14,398 nt of DNA from CAYGZM01 sp964354365 (lineage in GTDB: Bacteria > Planctomycetota > Phycisphaerae > Sedimentisphaerales > Anaerobacaceae): assembly GCA_964354365.1 (NCBI GenBank), contig CAYGZM010000096.1, positions 1 through 14,398 on the forward strand, read 5' to 3'. A program made the position numbers and the translations under genes. The notes under the pieces are model-generated. The model searched no databases, was not told where the DNA came from, and saw only the letters and a list, made by a program, of their open reading frames with translations. Below are positions 1 to 7,253 of this stretch, in pieces (positions within the stretch are counted from its first letter, which is position 1; every line of letters starts with the position of its first letter).

Positions 1-1
1 C

Positions 2-310
2 TATCGGTTCTCGATTGCTTCGCTGATCCTCGTATTGTATTTGTCACTTACGTCAACCATAGTCCTTTCGAGTGTCTATCAAGTCTTGCTGGGCTTCGCT
101 GTCGGCGTCGGGACGATACTCTATTATGAAGGATTGAAACGGATCAAGGCGGCCCAGGTCTCTGCTCTCGAACTATCGACGCCGCTCTTTGCCGCATTAT
201 TGAGTTTTCTCATACTCAAAGAACTCGTTACAATGATGCAGATATTCGGCATCGCCCTGCTGATTGTCGGCGTCTATTTCCTGTCGCGGAAGGAAGAAGC
301 ATATTTTTAG
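2..310 (+). CDS. EamA/DMT-family transporter, C-terminal fragment (5' end outside window)
   Basis: The open frame runs in from the left edge, so the start codon is not visible. About 102 residues remain, ending at TAG 308-310. They form the second EamA repeat of a drug/metabolite-type inner-membrane transporter. Hydrophobic helices alternate with short loops, and the typical signature is present: 'ALELSTPLFAALLSFLILKE' (a membrane helix ending in a conserved Glu), then a final helix 'IFGIALLIVGVYFL' and a short charged cytoplasmic tail. The substrate cannot be told from this fragment; family members export amino acids, nucleotides or other small metabolites. A fold-back repeat is inserted directly at its stop codon, so any native terminator was displaced or replaced. 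The family call is firm; the substrate is unknown. Confidence 0.85.
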   Translation, partial: YRFSIASLILVLYLSLTSTIVLSSVYQVLLGFAVGVGTILYYEGLKRIKAAQVSALELSTPLFAALLSFLILKELVTMMQIFGIALLIVGVYFLSRKEEAYF

Positions 311-312
311 GG

Positions 313-491
313 ATGGTTCAATTCCAGCTGGCAGCCTCAATCGCAGCGGCCCGCCTGAGCCTGCCGAAGGCTTGGGGATGGCAAAACTCGCAAAGTGGTG
401 CAACCATCCCCAAATCCTTCGGATTTGAGGCTGCCACACGCATAGAAACCCAAATAATGCTACCCGGAATTTGACTTATTTGAACGATGCC
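313..491. mobile_element. Fold-back (MITE-like) repeat, copy 1
   Basis: This non-coding element of about 179 bp recurs at 6819-6996 in the same orientation, roughly 85-90 percent identical by eye with one single-base indel. Its ends are inverted: ggttcaa at 315-321 and ttgaac at 480-485. Inside is a nested hairpin. 'tggcagcctcaa' (329-340) pairs with 'ttgaggctgcca' (425-436), and ccgaagg/ttggggatgg (364-381) pairs with ccatcccc/ccttcgg (404-422). It is flanked by an imperfect 11-bp direct repeat, tatttttaggg (302-312) and tatttttaagg (492-502), which contains the upstream stop codon. No transposase is encoded, so any movement would need an enzyme supplied elsewhere. Short open frames inside it are unlikely to be genes. 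Confidence 0.75.
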
Positions 492-640
492 TATTTTTAA
501 GGCTTTAGCAGCAGCGGGTTATCCGCTCCTGTTGTCATTGTATCGCGGGGGCATGTCGCAAATCCCACTTTAATTTCGGGGCTGGACGCCCGGGAATCCG
601 CCAAAAACGTGCGATGGATGACTGAATCAACGTGAAATTG

Positions 641-649
641 TGGTACAAT
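641..649 (+). promoter_or_regulatory. Extended -10 promoter candidate for the sigma-factor gene
   Basis: TGGTACAAT reads as an extended -10 element (TGn followed by TACAAT at 644-649). The correctly spaced -35 position (about 621-626) is poor, as is common with extended -10 promoters. Transcription would start near 656, giving a leader of about 84 bases before the ATG at 740. The rest of the 248-base gap after the fold-back repeat shows only a short hairpin (agcgg/ccgct, 514-528) with no T-tract. Confidence 0.45.
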
Positions 650-739
650 AGGGCATATTCTGCAAAAAATACGAGAAAATGCCTAAAAAACCGCGTCACG
701 TTTGGCGGTTTCGTTGCACTTATAGGTAAGCAGTAACGG

Positions 740-2629
740 ATGAGCAGCCACGATGACTATGTAGAACTGGTCGAAAAAGCGCAGCTCGGCGACAAGGAGG
801 CTTTGAATCGCCTGGCTGAGGCGGTGCGCCTGCGCCTGCAGGAATATGTGCTTCGCCTTACGCTGGACCAGGATTTGACGCAGGATATTGTACAGGAGAG
901 TATTTTGGAGATGTTCAGAGTATTCGACAGGCTCAAGAGGGCGGAGCGGTTCTGGCCCTGGTTGTATAGCATTGCCTTCAACAAGATTCGCAGTTACTAC
1001 GGGCGGCAGTGGCGCCACAGGGCGGTTTCGCTGTCCGGGGCGGGCTTTGAGGCTGCCCCGGCGAACGGCAAGGACGGCCTGGCGGATATGGTCAGCCGGG
1101 AGCTGAAGCAGATTGTCGTTAAATCAATGCGGGAATTGGAGCCCCGGCACAGGGCTGTTTTGACTATGCGGTGTTACGACCAGATGGCCTATTCTGAGAT
1201 CGCAAAGATAATGGGCTGCAGCGAGTTCGGCGTCCGAGCATTGTTTTACCGGGCCAAGAAGGCGCTGGCCAGGAAGCTGTCCGGCTACGGACTGGGCAAG
1301 AGTTCTTTGCTCGTGGCTTTGGTTGTGTTCGGGAAGATGACAGTTGCGAGTGAGGCTGCTGCTGCAAATGTATCTGTAACGGCTGCTACCATCAAAGTGG
1401 GCGTGGCCGCTGCCCTGGCGGCGATGGCAACGAGCAAGACGGCGATCGTTGCTCTAACCGCCGCCGGCGTGATAGCCGCAGGCTCGATGGCGGTTGTATC
1501 TTCCGTTGACAAGATTGACTCCGGGCCGCAGCGGACTAAGGCACAAGGTTCTATCGGCAGCGCAGGGCAGGGAGCGAAGGCATCGACCGCTCTGCAGGAA
1601 TGCTGGCATTTCTTCCCTGAGGGGCCGGGCGGAGCTGTGATGATGCGGTTAATGGAATCCGACCGTCCTGGCGGGGATTCCTGCTCCCGACGTCTCCAGA
1701 ATCAACACGCCAACTACCGCTATGACAAGAATACCATCACGATTGATAATTCGCGTATGTACAATTCCGACCTTTCGGTTATGAGGCTGCCGACCGACAG
1801 CCCCGAATTGAGCCGGTTCATTTCTCAAGTTGAAGGCCGCCAGGACGATATGGAACACATTGCCGGAGCAGGGGTGGGTCTGCTGGTAATCTGCAAGCGC
1901 GACGGCAGCGGCGACAGCAGAATCTGGCGGATAGACCGCCATATGAACGTCATGGAAGAGGAATACTTCCAGTTCGATTGGCCCGGCAGCGCGAAGATCA
2001 TTGATAATCGCGACGGGATGCACAAGCGCGGCTGGACGTATTTCACAATCACCGGACAAATCAACGGCCAGGAAGTTGCGGGCGCAGGCAGAGTGCCGCT
2101 TGTCTATGAGATGAGCAGGCTGCATTATCCCTGGGTGAAGATAGAGGTGGGCGGCAAGCTGACAATCGTGGACACCGGCGCGGAGGCCGGTGTTTACGAT
2201 CGGGATGGCCGGGTGGTCGCAGGATACGCGGGCGGCAGCTTCTTCGAGGGGCTGGCCAGGCCGTGGATGGGACTGCACGCGATTGACACTGTTCGGCGGG
2301 ACGCGGCTGAGCAGCAGATTTGGTTTGAAGCAAAACTCAGCGCAGGCCGGGACAAGGCGGAAGTCATCCTGACCTGCGAGAACGTGAAGCTGGTCTATGA
2401 TATAGACCTGGAAAGCGACGTTGTTGAGCGGATAACATTCTTGGCAGACAACAATGGAGACCAGGACGCAATGGGAGATGTAAGGTTTTCTTATCTTCAG
2501 GAGATAGCCCCAGCCAGCGGTGAGTTTGCGGCGCCGAGGCCGAGAAGTTCAGCGAGGCAAAGTGGGGACCGGCTGGGGATTATTTGGCTTGCCAGATTAG
2601 CCGAAGGTAAATTAGGGCAAAAGTATTAG
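740..2629 (+). CDS. ECF-type sigma factor fused to membrane segments and a large C-terminal domain
   Basis: This 629-residue protein has an N-terminal sigma-70 part. Region 2 lies at about 43-92, with 'DLTQDIVQESILEMF' and the WLYSIAFNKIRSYYGRQWR stretch that would bind core polymerase and the -10 element. Region 4 lies at about 126-180, with a helix-turn-helix around 'MAYSEIAKIMGCSEFGVRAL' for the -35. Hydrophobic Ala/Val/Leu-rich stretches follow at about 188-200 and 216-255, the latter a credible membrane helix. A low-complexity linker then leads to a ~340-residue domain containing 'RVPLVYEMSRLHYPWVKIEV' and 'ARPWMGLHAIDTVRRDAAE'. Canonical ECF factors are about 180-200 residues and have a separate anti-sigma; none is seen here. 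Extended sigma factors of this kind are known in planctomycetes, but the tail's function is unknown to me. The ribosome site before 740 is weak. The gene lies 43 bases upstream of the LamG gene and probably shares its transcript. Confidence 0.85.
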   Translation: MSSHDDYVELVEKAQLGDKEALNRLAEAVRLRLQEYVLRLTLDQDLTQDIVQESILEMFRVFDRLKRAERFWPWLYSIAFNKIRSYYGRQWRHRAVSLSGAGFEAAPANGKDGLADMVSRELKQIVVKSMRELEPRHRAVLTMRCYDQMAYSEIAKIMGCSEFGVRALFYRAKKALARKLSGYGLGKSSLLVALVVFGKMTVASEAAAANVSVTAATIKVGVAAALAAMATSKTAIVALTAAGVIAAGSMAVVSSVDKIDSGPQRTKAQGSIGSAGQGAKASTALQECWHFFPEGPGGAVMMRLMESDRPGGDSCSRRLQNQHANYRYDKNTITIDNSRMYNSDLSVMRLPTDSPELSRFISQVEGRQDDMEHIAGAGVGLLVICKRDGSGDSRIWRIDRHMNVMEEEYFQFDWPGSAKIIDNRDGMHKRGWTYFTITGQINGQEVAGAGRVPLVYEMSRLHYPWVKIEVGGKLTIVDTGAEAGVYDRDGRVVAGYAGGSFFEGLARPWMGLHAIDTVRRDAAEQQIWFEAKLSAGRDKAEVILTCENVKLVYDIDLESDVVERITFLADNNGDQDAMGDVRFSYLQEIAPASGEFAAPRPRSSARQSGDRLGIIWLARLAEGKLGQKY

Positions 2630-2672
2630 TATTGTCGTTATCAAACTGTTCTGTTTTTTAAGGAGAGGTACT

Positions 2673-5600
2673 ATGAAACGCTTATTGATTGTAATCTTGG
2701 TGCTTGGCGTGGCCTCGCGTGCCGGGGCGTGGTGGCCGCCGACTGGTGAGACAGTGATCGAGCCGGCAAATCCCACGTCCTCGGATGTTGTGACAATTAC
2801 GGTATGGGGCCAGTGGCCCGATAGCTGCGTGCCGCACGGTTCGAGCGCACGGCTGGAAGGCAACAATATCTATTTGAACGTGATCTGGGAGCCGGGGCGG
2901 ATCTGCGCCGACGTAATCAGCGGCTGGTCGGAGACGCAATCGATAGGCCCATTGTCACCGGGAATATATACCATGTATGCGGGGCTGTCCGCGCTCGATG
3001 GCGAATACACAAAGGTGAAGCAGTTCGTCGTAACTAACGCGGCTGGCGCAAATATGGTCGCCCACTGGCGGTTTGACGAAGGCGGTGGAAGCGTTGCCTA
3101 CGACTCAGCCGGCGACAACGACGGAGTCGTCTCTGGATCGCAGTGGACAACCGGTCAAATCGAGGGTGCGCTGAGCTTCGACGGGATAAATGATTACGTG
3201 GCTCTGCCTGACAACAATCCCATCTGGTTGCCCCAGAACAACTTCACTCTTTCAGCGTGGGTGTATTTTGACAGGGCCCCGGCTGCGTCAGGAGGCGAGA
3301 CCTTTCTGGGCCTCAATTATGCGGCCAGCGGCAACCCGTCCAACGAGCTTGGTTATGTGGTCAGCAGGCTTGCAGGGAGCGGGCGAGCCGCCTTCGGGAT
3401 GCATACAATTACGACCACCGACGAGAACCTGTATTCGAATGAGGTGCTCTCTGGGGGTAGGTGGTATCACGTCGTCGCGCTGAGAGATGGAACGACGCAG
3501 GCAATATATATAGACGGGCAACTGGATAACAGTAGAACGTGTTCGCCAGACCCCATAGATTTCGTTGGGGGATACGACGACGACAAAGTCAGCATCGGGC
3601 GGGTAACGAGCGCTGGAGTTGGTCAGTACTATGTCGATGGCAAGATCGACGACGTACGCATTTACGACCAGGCGTTGTCGGCCCTGGAGATTCAGGAGTT
3701 CTACGGGCAGGCTCAGAATGGTCTGGTTGGTCACTGGCGGTTTGACGAAGGCGGTGGAAGCGTTGCCTACGACTCAGCCGGCGACAACGACGGAGTCGTC
3801 TCTGGATCGCAGTGGACAACCGGTCAAATCGAGGGTGCGCTGAGCTTCGACGGGATAAATGATTACGTGGCTCTGCCTGACAACAATCCCATCTGGTTGC
3901 CCCAGAACAACTTCACTCTTTCAGCGTGGGTGTATTTTGACAGGGCCCCGGCTGCGTCAGGAGGCGAGACCTTTCTGGGCCTCAATTATGCGGCCAGCGG
4001 CAACCCGTCCAACGAGCTTGGTTATGTGGTCAGCAGGCTTGCAGGGAGCGGGCGAGCCGCCTTCGGGATGCATACAATTACGACCACCGACGAGAACCTG
4101 TATTCGAATGAGGTGCTCTCTGGGGGTAGGTGGTATCACGTCGTCGCGCTGAGAGATGGAACGACGCAGGCAATATATATAGACGGGCAACTGGATAACA
4201 GTAGAACGTGTTCGCCAGACCCCATAGATTTTGTTGGGGGATACGACGATGACAAAGTCAGCATCGGGCGGGTAACGAGCGCTGGAGTTGGTCAGTACTA
4301 CGTCGATGGCAGGATCGACGACGTGCGCATTTACGACCGGGCGTTGTCGGCTCCGGAGATTCAGGAGCTCTACGGGCAGGCTCAGGATGGGCTGGTTGCT
4401 TACTGGCGGTTTGAAGAGGGCAGCGGTCTGATAGCCTACGATTCGGCCGGAGACAATGACGGAGTCGTCTCTGGAGCGCGGTGGACAACCGGGTATATAG
4501 ACGGTGCGTTGGACTTTGACGGGGTGGACGACTACGTCCAAGTCCAAGATGATCCGAGCCTGGACGGAATGGAAGAACTGACGGTTTGTGCGTGGTTCAA
4601 GCCGGAACAATTAGGGCGGTTTCAGAGAATAGTCTCGAAATGGGAAAACGGACCGCAAAGAAGCTATGTTCTGTCTCTTAATGACTTGAATAAGCTGGTC
4701 CTCGGGGCAGACTCGCGCCTGAATTTGATCCAGTGCGTTGGGGCGACGACTTTGGACCAAGACCGATGGTATCACGGCGCCGGCGTTTACGACCGAAATG
4801 GGTGCCGCGTGTTTATCGACGGGCGGCTCGATGCAACGGCCTACGAACCAGGCAGACTCGCAATCTATGCCGGAAGCCTCAATCTGAGAATTGGTGCTGA
4901 GCAGGATGGCACCTACCTCTTCGGAGGCCCGATCGACGACGTGCGGATTTACAAGCGGGCGTTGTCGGTGGAGGAGATACGGGAGCTTTACGGTGCGGCG
5001 CCGGCGGCGGCTGTCTATCATATTGATGGCGTTGCTGGCAACGATTCGAATGACGGCCTGAGCAGGGAGACGGCGTTCAAGACCATCCAGAAGGGTATTG
5101 ATGCCTCAGACGATGGGGACGAAGTCGTTGTCTGGCCGGGCGTGTATCAAGAGGCCATCAATTTCAAAGGCAAGGCGATAGCGGTCAAGAGTGCTGCTGA
5201 GCCGGCTGTGATAGACGCAACGCGAATGGACGCCGTTACGTTCCATGCCGGAGAGGGGCCGGGCAGCGTCCTGAAGAACTTCATCATCAGAAACAGTGGT
5301 ATGGCCATATCGACCAACTACGGCAGCAGCCCGACTATCAGCAATCTGACCATAGTGAATAACGACTTCGGCATAGGCGCCTACGAGGACTCCGACCCGA
5401 ATGTCAGTAATTGCATCATTTGGAACAACAAGTACGGCGACCTTTTTGGCTGTGAGGCCCGGTATAGCTGGGTGCAGCAGGAGCTTGAGCCGGACTTGGA
5501 GGACCCGAACGGGGGCCTCGTCTCCCACTGGGCGTTCGACGAAGGCGCGGGCCTGATAGCTTACGATTCGGCCAGCAGTAACGACGGTGTTGTTTTCGGC

Positions 5601-6806
5601 GCGAAGTGGGCATCCGGCCAGCTCGGCGGGGCATTGGACTTCGACGGAGCAGACGATTATCTCGAGGTGTCCGATAATGCCAATCTCTCGTTGACGGGAG
5701 CTGTGACAGTGGGTGCGTGGATATGGCTTGATCCCGGCTGGTTGCCTCCCGGCCACGGTGGCGCAGGAGTGATTGTCTGCAAGCACAGGGATGTTACCGG
5801 CAAGGGTTATTCCCTCAGGGTGCAGGCGAGCCGGCATCTTAGAGCGCTTCTTAACGGGAACGCCGTTGTGTCGCAATCCCAGGTCCCTGTTGGCAGGTGG
5901 ACTTACGTTGCCTTGACGTTCGATAGTTCAGCCGGCAGCGTGGTTCTTTACATAAATGGCAGCGAGGATAGCAGCGTCTCCATAGCAGGCACTCTGACGG
6001 GTTCGGGCTGCGGCCTTCGAATCGGCGACCAGTCCTGCTACGCCGGTGGTACGGGGTCGGAGGTTTTTTATGGAGTGATCGACGATGTTCGGATTTATGG
6101 CAGGGCGTTGTCGGCGAGTGAGGTTTTGCAGCTTTATGAGCCTGTGGCGGGTATTGATCCATTATTTGCCGACCCGGCCGGCGGCGACTATCATTTGCTC
6201 AGTGAACGGGGTCGATACTGGCCAGCGCATGATGTTTGGGTTTTGGATCGCAAGACCAGCCCGTGCATAGACGGCGGCGACCCGGCGGTTGACCCATCGG
6301 GCGAGCCTATGCCGAACGGCGGGCGCATAAATATCGGGGCGTACGGCGGGACGGTCCAGGCGAGCATGAGCGAATGGCCGATTGCCAGCGACTACAATCG
6401 CGACGGCAGAACAAATTTCGAAGACCTTGCGATATTCTGCGAAGAATGGCTGGCGACTTTTCCGTGGGCCGACGGACAGCCGGCGCCCCCGGAGCCGGAG
6501 CCGGACTTGGCGCCTCCGACGCCGAACCCGGCGACCTGGGACGTGGAGCCCTATTCAACATCGAGTACGGTCTCTATGGCCGCAACTGTGGCAAGCGACG
6601 AGAGCGGCGTGGAATACTACTTCGAGAATGTGACAGTCGGGTGGCGCGTCAGCGGCTGGCAGGCTTCCAACAATTGGACCGATACCGGCCTTACCTCATC
6701 GACGCGGTATTGCTACAGGGTCAAAACGCGGGATAAATCGCCGAATATGAACGAATCCGCGTGGTCGAGCGCCTTCTGCGCGACGACATCATCGGGCGGA
6801 AGATAG
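2673..6806 (+). CDS. Giant secreted LamG / beta-helix protein with dockerin-like loop and FN3-like end
   Basis: The protein is 1377 residues, with a clear ribosome site (aaggag, 2660-2665) fixing the ATG. Residues 1-19 are a Sec signal peptide ending AGA. An Ig-like stretch (about 20-125) is followed by four LamG/concanavalin-like domains at about 131-350, 354-573, 577-775 and 950-1157. Each begins 'HWRFDEG'-like and ends 'IDDVRIYxRALS'. Residues 781-948 are a right-handed beta-helix of the 'GNDSNDGLSRETAFKTIQKG' type; its closing part, 'GIDPLFADPAGGDYHL' to 'NIGAYGGT' (about 1160-1228), comes only after LamG 4. A single calcium-loop motif DYNRDGRTNFED starts at D1240 (positions 1, 3, 5, 7, 9 and 12 filled) and is followed by EEWL. 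An FN3-like segment (about 1278-1377) ends the protein. LamG domains usually bind glycans or proteins, so an exported polysaccharide-binding or cell-surface role is likely. No catalytic domain is recognisable. Confidence 0.85.
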   Translation: MKRLLIVILVLGVASRAGAWWPPTGETVIEPANPTSSDVVTITVWGQWPDSCVPHGSSARLEGNNIYLNVIWEPGRICADVISGWSETQSIGPLSPGIYTMYAGLSALDGEYTKVKQFVVTNAAGANMVAHWRFDEGGGSVAYDSAGDNDGVVSGSQWTTGQIEGALSFDGINDYVALPDNNPIWLPQNNFTLSAWVYFDRAPAASGGETFLGLNYAASGNPSNELGYVVSRLAGSGRAAFGMHTITTTDENLYSNEVLSGGRWYHVVALRDGTTQAIYIDGQLDNSRTCSPDPIDFVGGYDDDKVSIGRVTSAGVGQYYVDGKIDDVRIYDQALSALEIQEFYGQAQNGLVGHWRFDEGGGSVAYDSAGDNDGVVSGSQWTTGQIEGALSFDGINDYVALPDNNPIWLPQNNFTLSAWVYFDRAPAASGGETFLGLNYAASGNPSNELGYVVSRLAGSGRAAFGMHTITTTDENLYSNEVLSGGRWYHVVALRDGTTQAIYIDGQLDNSRTCSPDPIDFVGGYDDDKVSIGRVTSAGVGQYYVDGRIDDVRIYDRALSAPEIQELYGQAQDGLVAYWRFEEGSGLIAYDSAGDNDGVVSGARWTTGYIDGALDFDGVDDYVQVQDDPSLDGMEELTVCAWFKPEQLGRFQRIVSKWENGPQRSYVLSLNDLNKLVLGADSRLNLIQCVGATTLDQDRWYHGAGVYDRNGCRVFIDGRLDATAYEPGRLAIYAGSLNLRIGAEQDGTYLFGGPIDDVRIYKRALSVEEIRELYGAAPAAAVYHIDGVAGNDSNDGLSRETAFKTIQKGIDASDDGDEVVVWPGVYQEAINFKGKAIAVKSAAEPAVIDATRMDAVTFHAGEGPGSVLKNFIIRNSGMAISTNYGSSPTISNLTIVNNDFGIGAYEDSDPNVSNCIIWNNKYGDLFGCEARYSWVQQELEPDLEDPNGGLVSHWAFDEGAGLIAYDSASSNDGVVFGAKWASGQLGGALDFDGADDYLEVSDNANLSLTGAVTVGAWIWLDPGWLPPGHGGAGVIVCKHRDVTGKGYSLRVQASRHLRALLNGNAVVSQSQVPVGRWTYVALTFDSSAGSVVLYINGSEDSSVSIAGTLTGSGCGLRIGDQSCYAGGTGSEVFYGVIDDVRIYGRALSASEVLQLYEPVAGIDPLFADPAGGDYHLLSERGRYWPAHDVWVLDRKTSPCIDGGDPAVDPSGEPMPNGGRINIGAYGGTVQASMSEWPIASDYNRDGRTNFEDLAIFCEEWLATFPWADGQPAPPEPEPDLAPPTPNPATWDVEPYSTSSTVSMAATVASDESGVEYYFENVTVGWRVSGWQASNNWTDTGLTSSTRYCYRVKTRDKSPNMNESAWSSAFCATTSSGGR
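3063..3731 (+). repeat. 669-bp tandem duplication, copy 1 (LamG domain 1)
   Basis: Every base from 3063 to 3562 matches 3732-4231 at an offset of 669 (223 codons), compared line by line. The remaining 169 bases (3563-3731 against 4232-4400) carry about a dozen substitutions. The unit equals one LamG domain plus linker, so the reading frame is kept. Confidence 0.95.
3732..4400 (+). repeat. 669-bp tandem duplication, copy 2 (LamG domain 2)
   Basis: This is the second unit of the tandem duplication, in frame within the same gene. Its first 500 bases are identical to copy 1. Its diverged 3' part (for example IDDVRIYDRALSAPEIQELYG in place of ...DQALSALEIQEFYG) is closer to the start-of-domain and linker wording used before LamG 3. 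Confidence 0.95.
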
Positions 6807-6818
6807 GCGGAAATTGAG
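6806..6818. repeat. 13-bp direct repeat, left flank of fold-back element copy 2
   Basis: ggcggaaattgag is repeated perfectly at 6997-7009, immediately outside the element's inverted ends. This is what a target-site duplication would look like. Its first base is the last base of the LamG gene's TAG stop. Confidence 0.7.
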
Positions 6819-6996
6819 CACGGTTCAATTCTGGGTGGCAGCCTCAAGCGCAGCGCCCCGCCTGAGCCTGCCGAAGGCTTGGGGATGGCAACACTCCGAA
6901 AGCGGTGCAACCATCCCCAAATCCTTCGGATTTGAGGCTGCCACACCCTGTGAAACCACAAATAATGTTACCCGGAATTTGACTTACTTGAACCAT
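6819..6996. mobile_element. Fold-back (MITE-like) repeat, copy 2
   Basis: This is the second copy of the element at 313-491. Its ends are ggttcaa (6822-6828) and ttgaacc (6988-6994), a perfect 7-bp inverted repeat. The outer stem gtggcagcctcaa (6835-6847) pairs perfectly with ttgaggctgccac (6932-6944). The inner stem ccgaagg + ttggggatgg (6871-6888) pairs with ccatccccaa + ccttcgg (6911-6929) around a small bulge. The loop region between 6889 and 6910 differs most between copies, with some compensating changes. It is flanked by a perfect 13-bp direct repeat and begins just after the stop codon of the LamG gene. No protein is encoded. As RNA it would form a strong hairpin at the 3' end of the upstream transcript, though no T-tract follows. 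Confidence 0.8.
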
Positions 6997-7009
6997 GGCG
7001 GAAATTGAG
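6997..7009. repeat. 13-bp direct repeat, right flank of fold-back element copy 2
   Basis: Perfect copy of 6806-6818 (ggcggaaattgag). The bases on either side of the 13-mer differ between the two sites, so the match ends sharply, as expected of a target duplication. Confidence 0.7.
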
Positions 7010-7072
7010 GTCGCCGACATCGGGACAGGTGTTTTTGTGCGGGGGGTGGGGGGTTCGGAAGGCGGTTTTTTG

Positions 7073-7101
7073 TTGACAGGGGGGGTATTTGCTAATAATA
7101 T
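7073..7101 (+). promoter_or_regulatory. Near-consensus sigma-70 promoter for the HEAT-repeat gene
   Basis: The -35 TTGACA (7073-7078) is separated by 17 bases from the -10 TAATAT (7096-7101). This is the best housekeeping promoter in the window. The start site would fall near 7108, giving a leader of about 145 bases before the ATG at 7254. Two six-base G runs (7041-7046, 7048-7053) lie just upstream. Only a four-codon open frame (ATG 7109) sits at the leader's start, too short to call. Confidence 0.7.
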
Positions 7102-7253
7102 TAGTGTTATGAGGACGAAATAACTATAATGGGTTGCGTCCTTTGCCCTTGAGCCGGATAGCAGGAATGGCTTTATCAGGGCTGTAATTGAGGGTAAGGG
7201 CGGCCGAGGCTGGTTTTTGGGCAGGGCAAAAGGGGTCTTTTGGAGATATGTCG

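Noticed and set aside
313..491. Short - strand open frames inside both fold-back repeats with similar products (WQPQIRRIWGWLH...)
   Set aside because: The similarity follows from the DNA repeat itself; the frames run past the element end into unrelated sequence and lack ribosome sites.
2174..2185. A DTGA motif (residues 478-481 of the sigma-factor fusion), like the active site of retropepsin-type aspartic proteases
   Set aside because: The flanking hydrophobic pattern and the later Gly-rich flap and ILG-type motif of these proteases are not seen; it reads as a turn in a beta-rich region.
7041..7064. G-rich tract considered as a G-quadruplex
   Set aside because: Only two runs of three or more G are present before the promoter, separated by one base; the remaining runs are GG, so a standard four-tract motif is not met.
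7188..7253. An upstream TTG start (7188) extending the HEAT protein by 22 residues
   Set aside because: It would bury the signal peptide behind 22 non-hydrophobic residues; the ribosome site fits ATG 7254.
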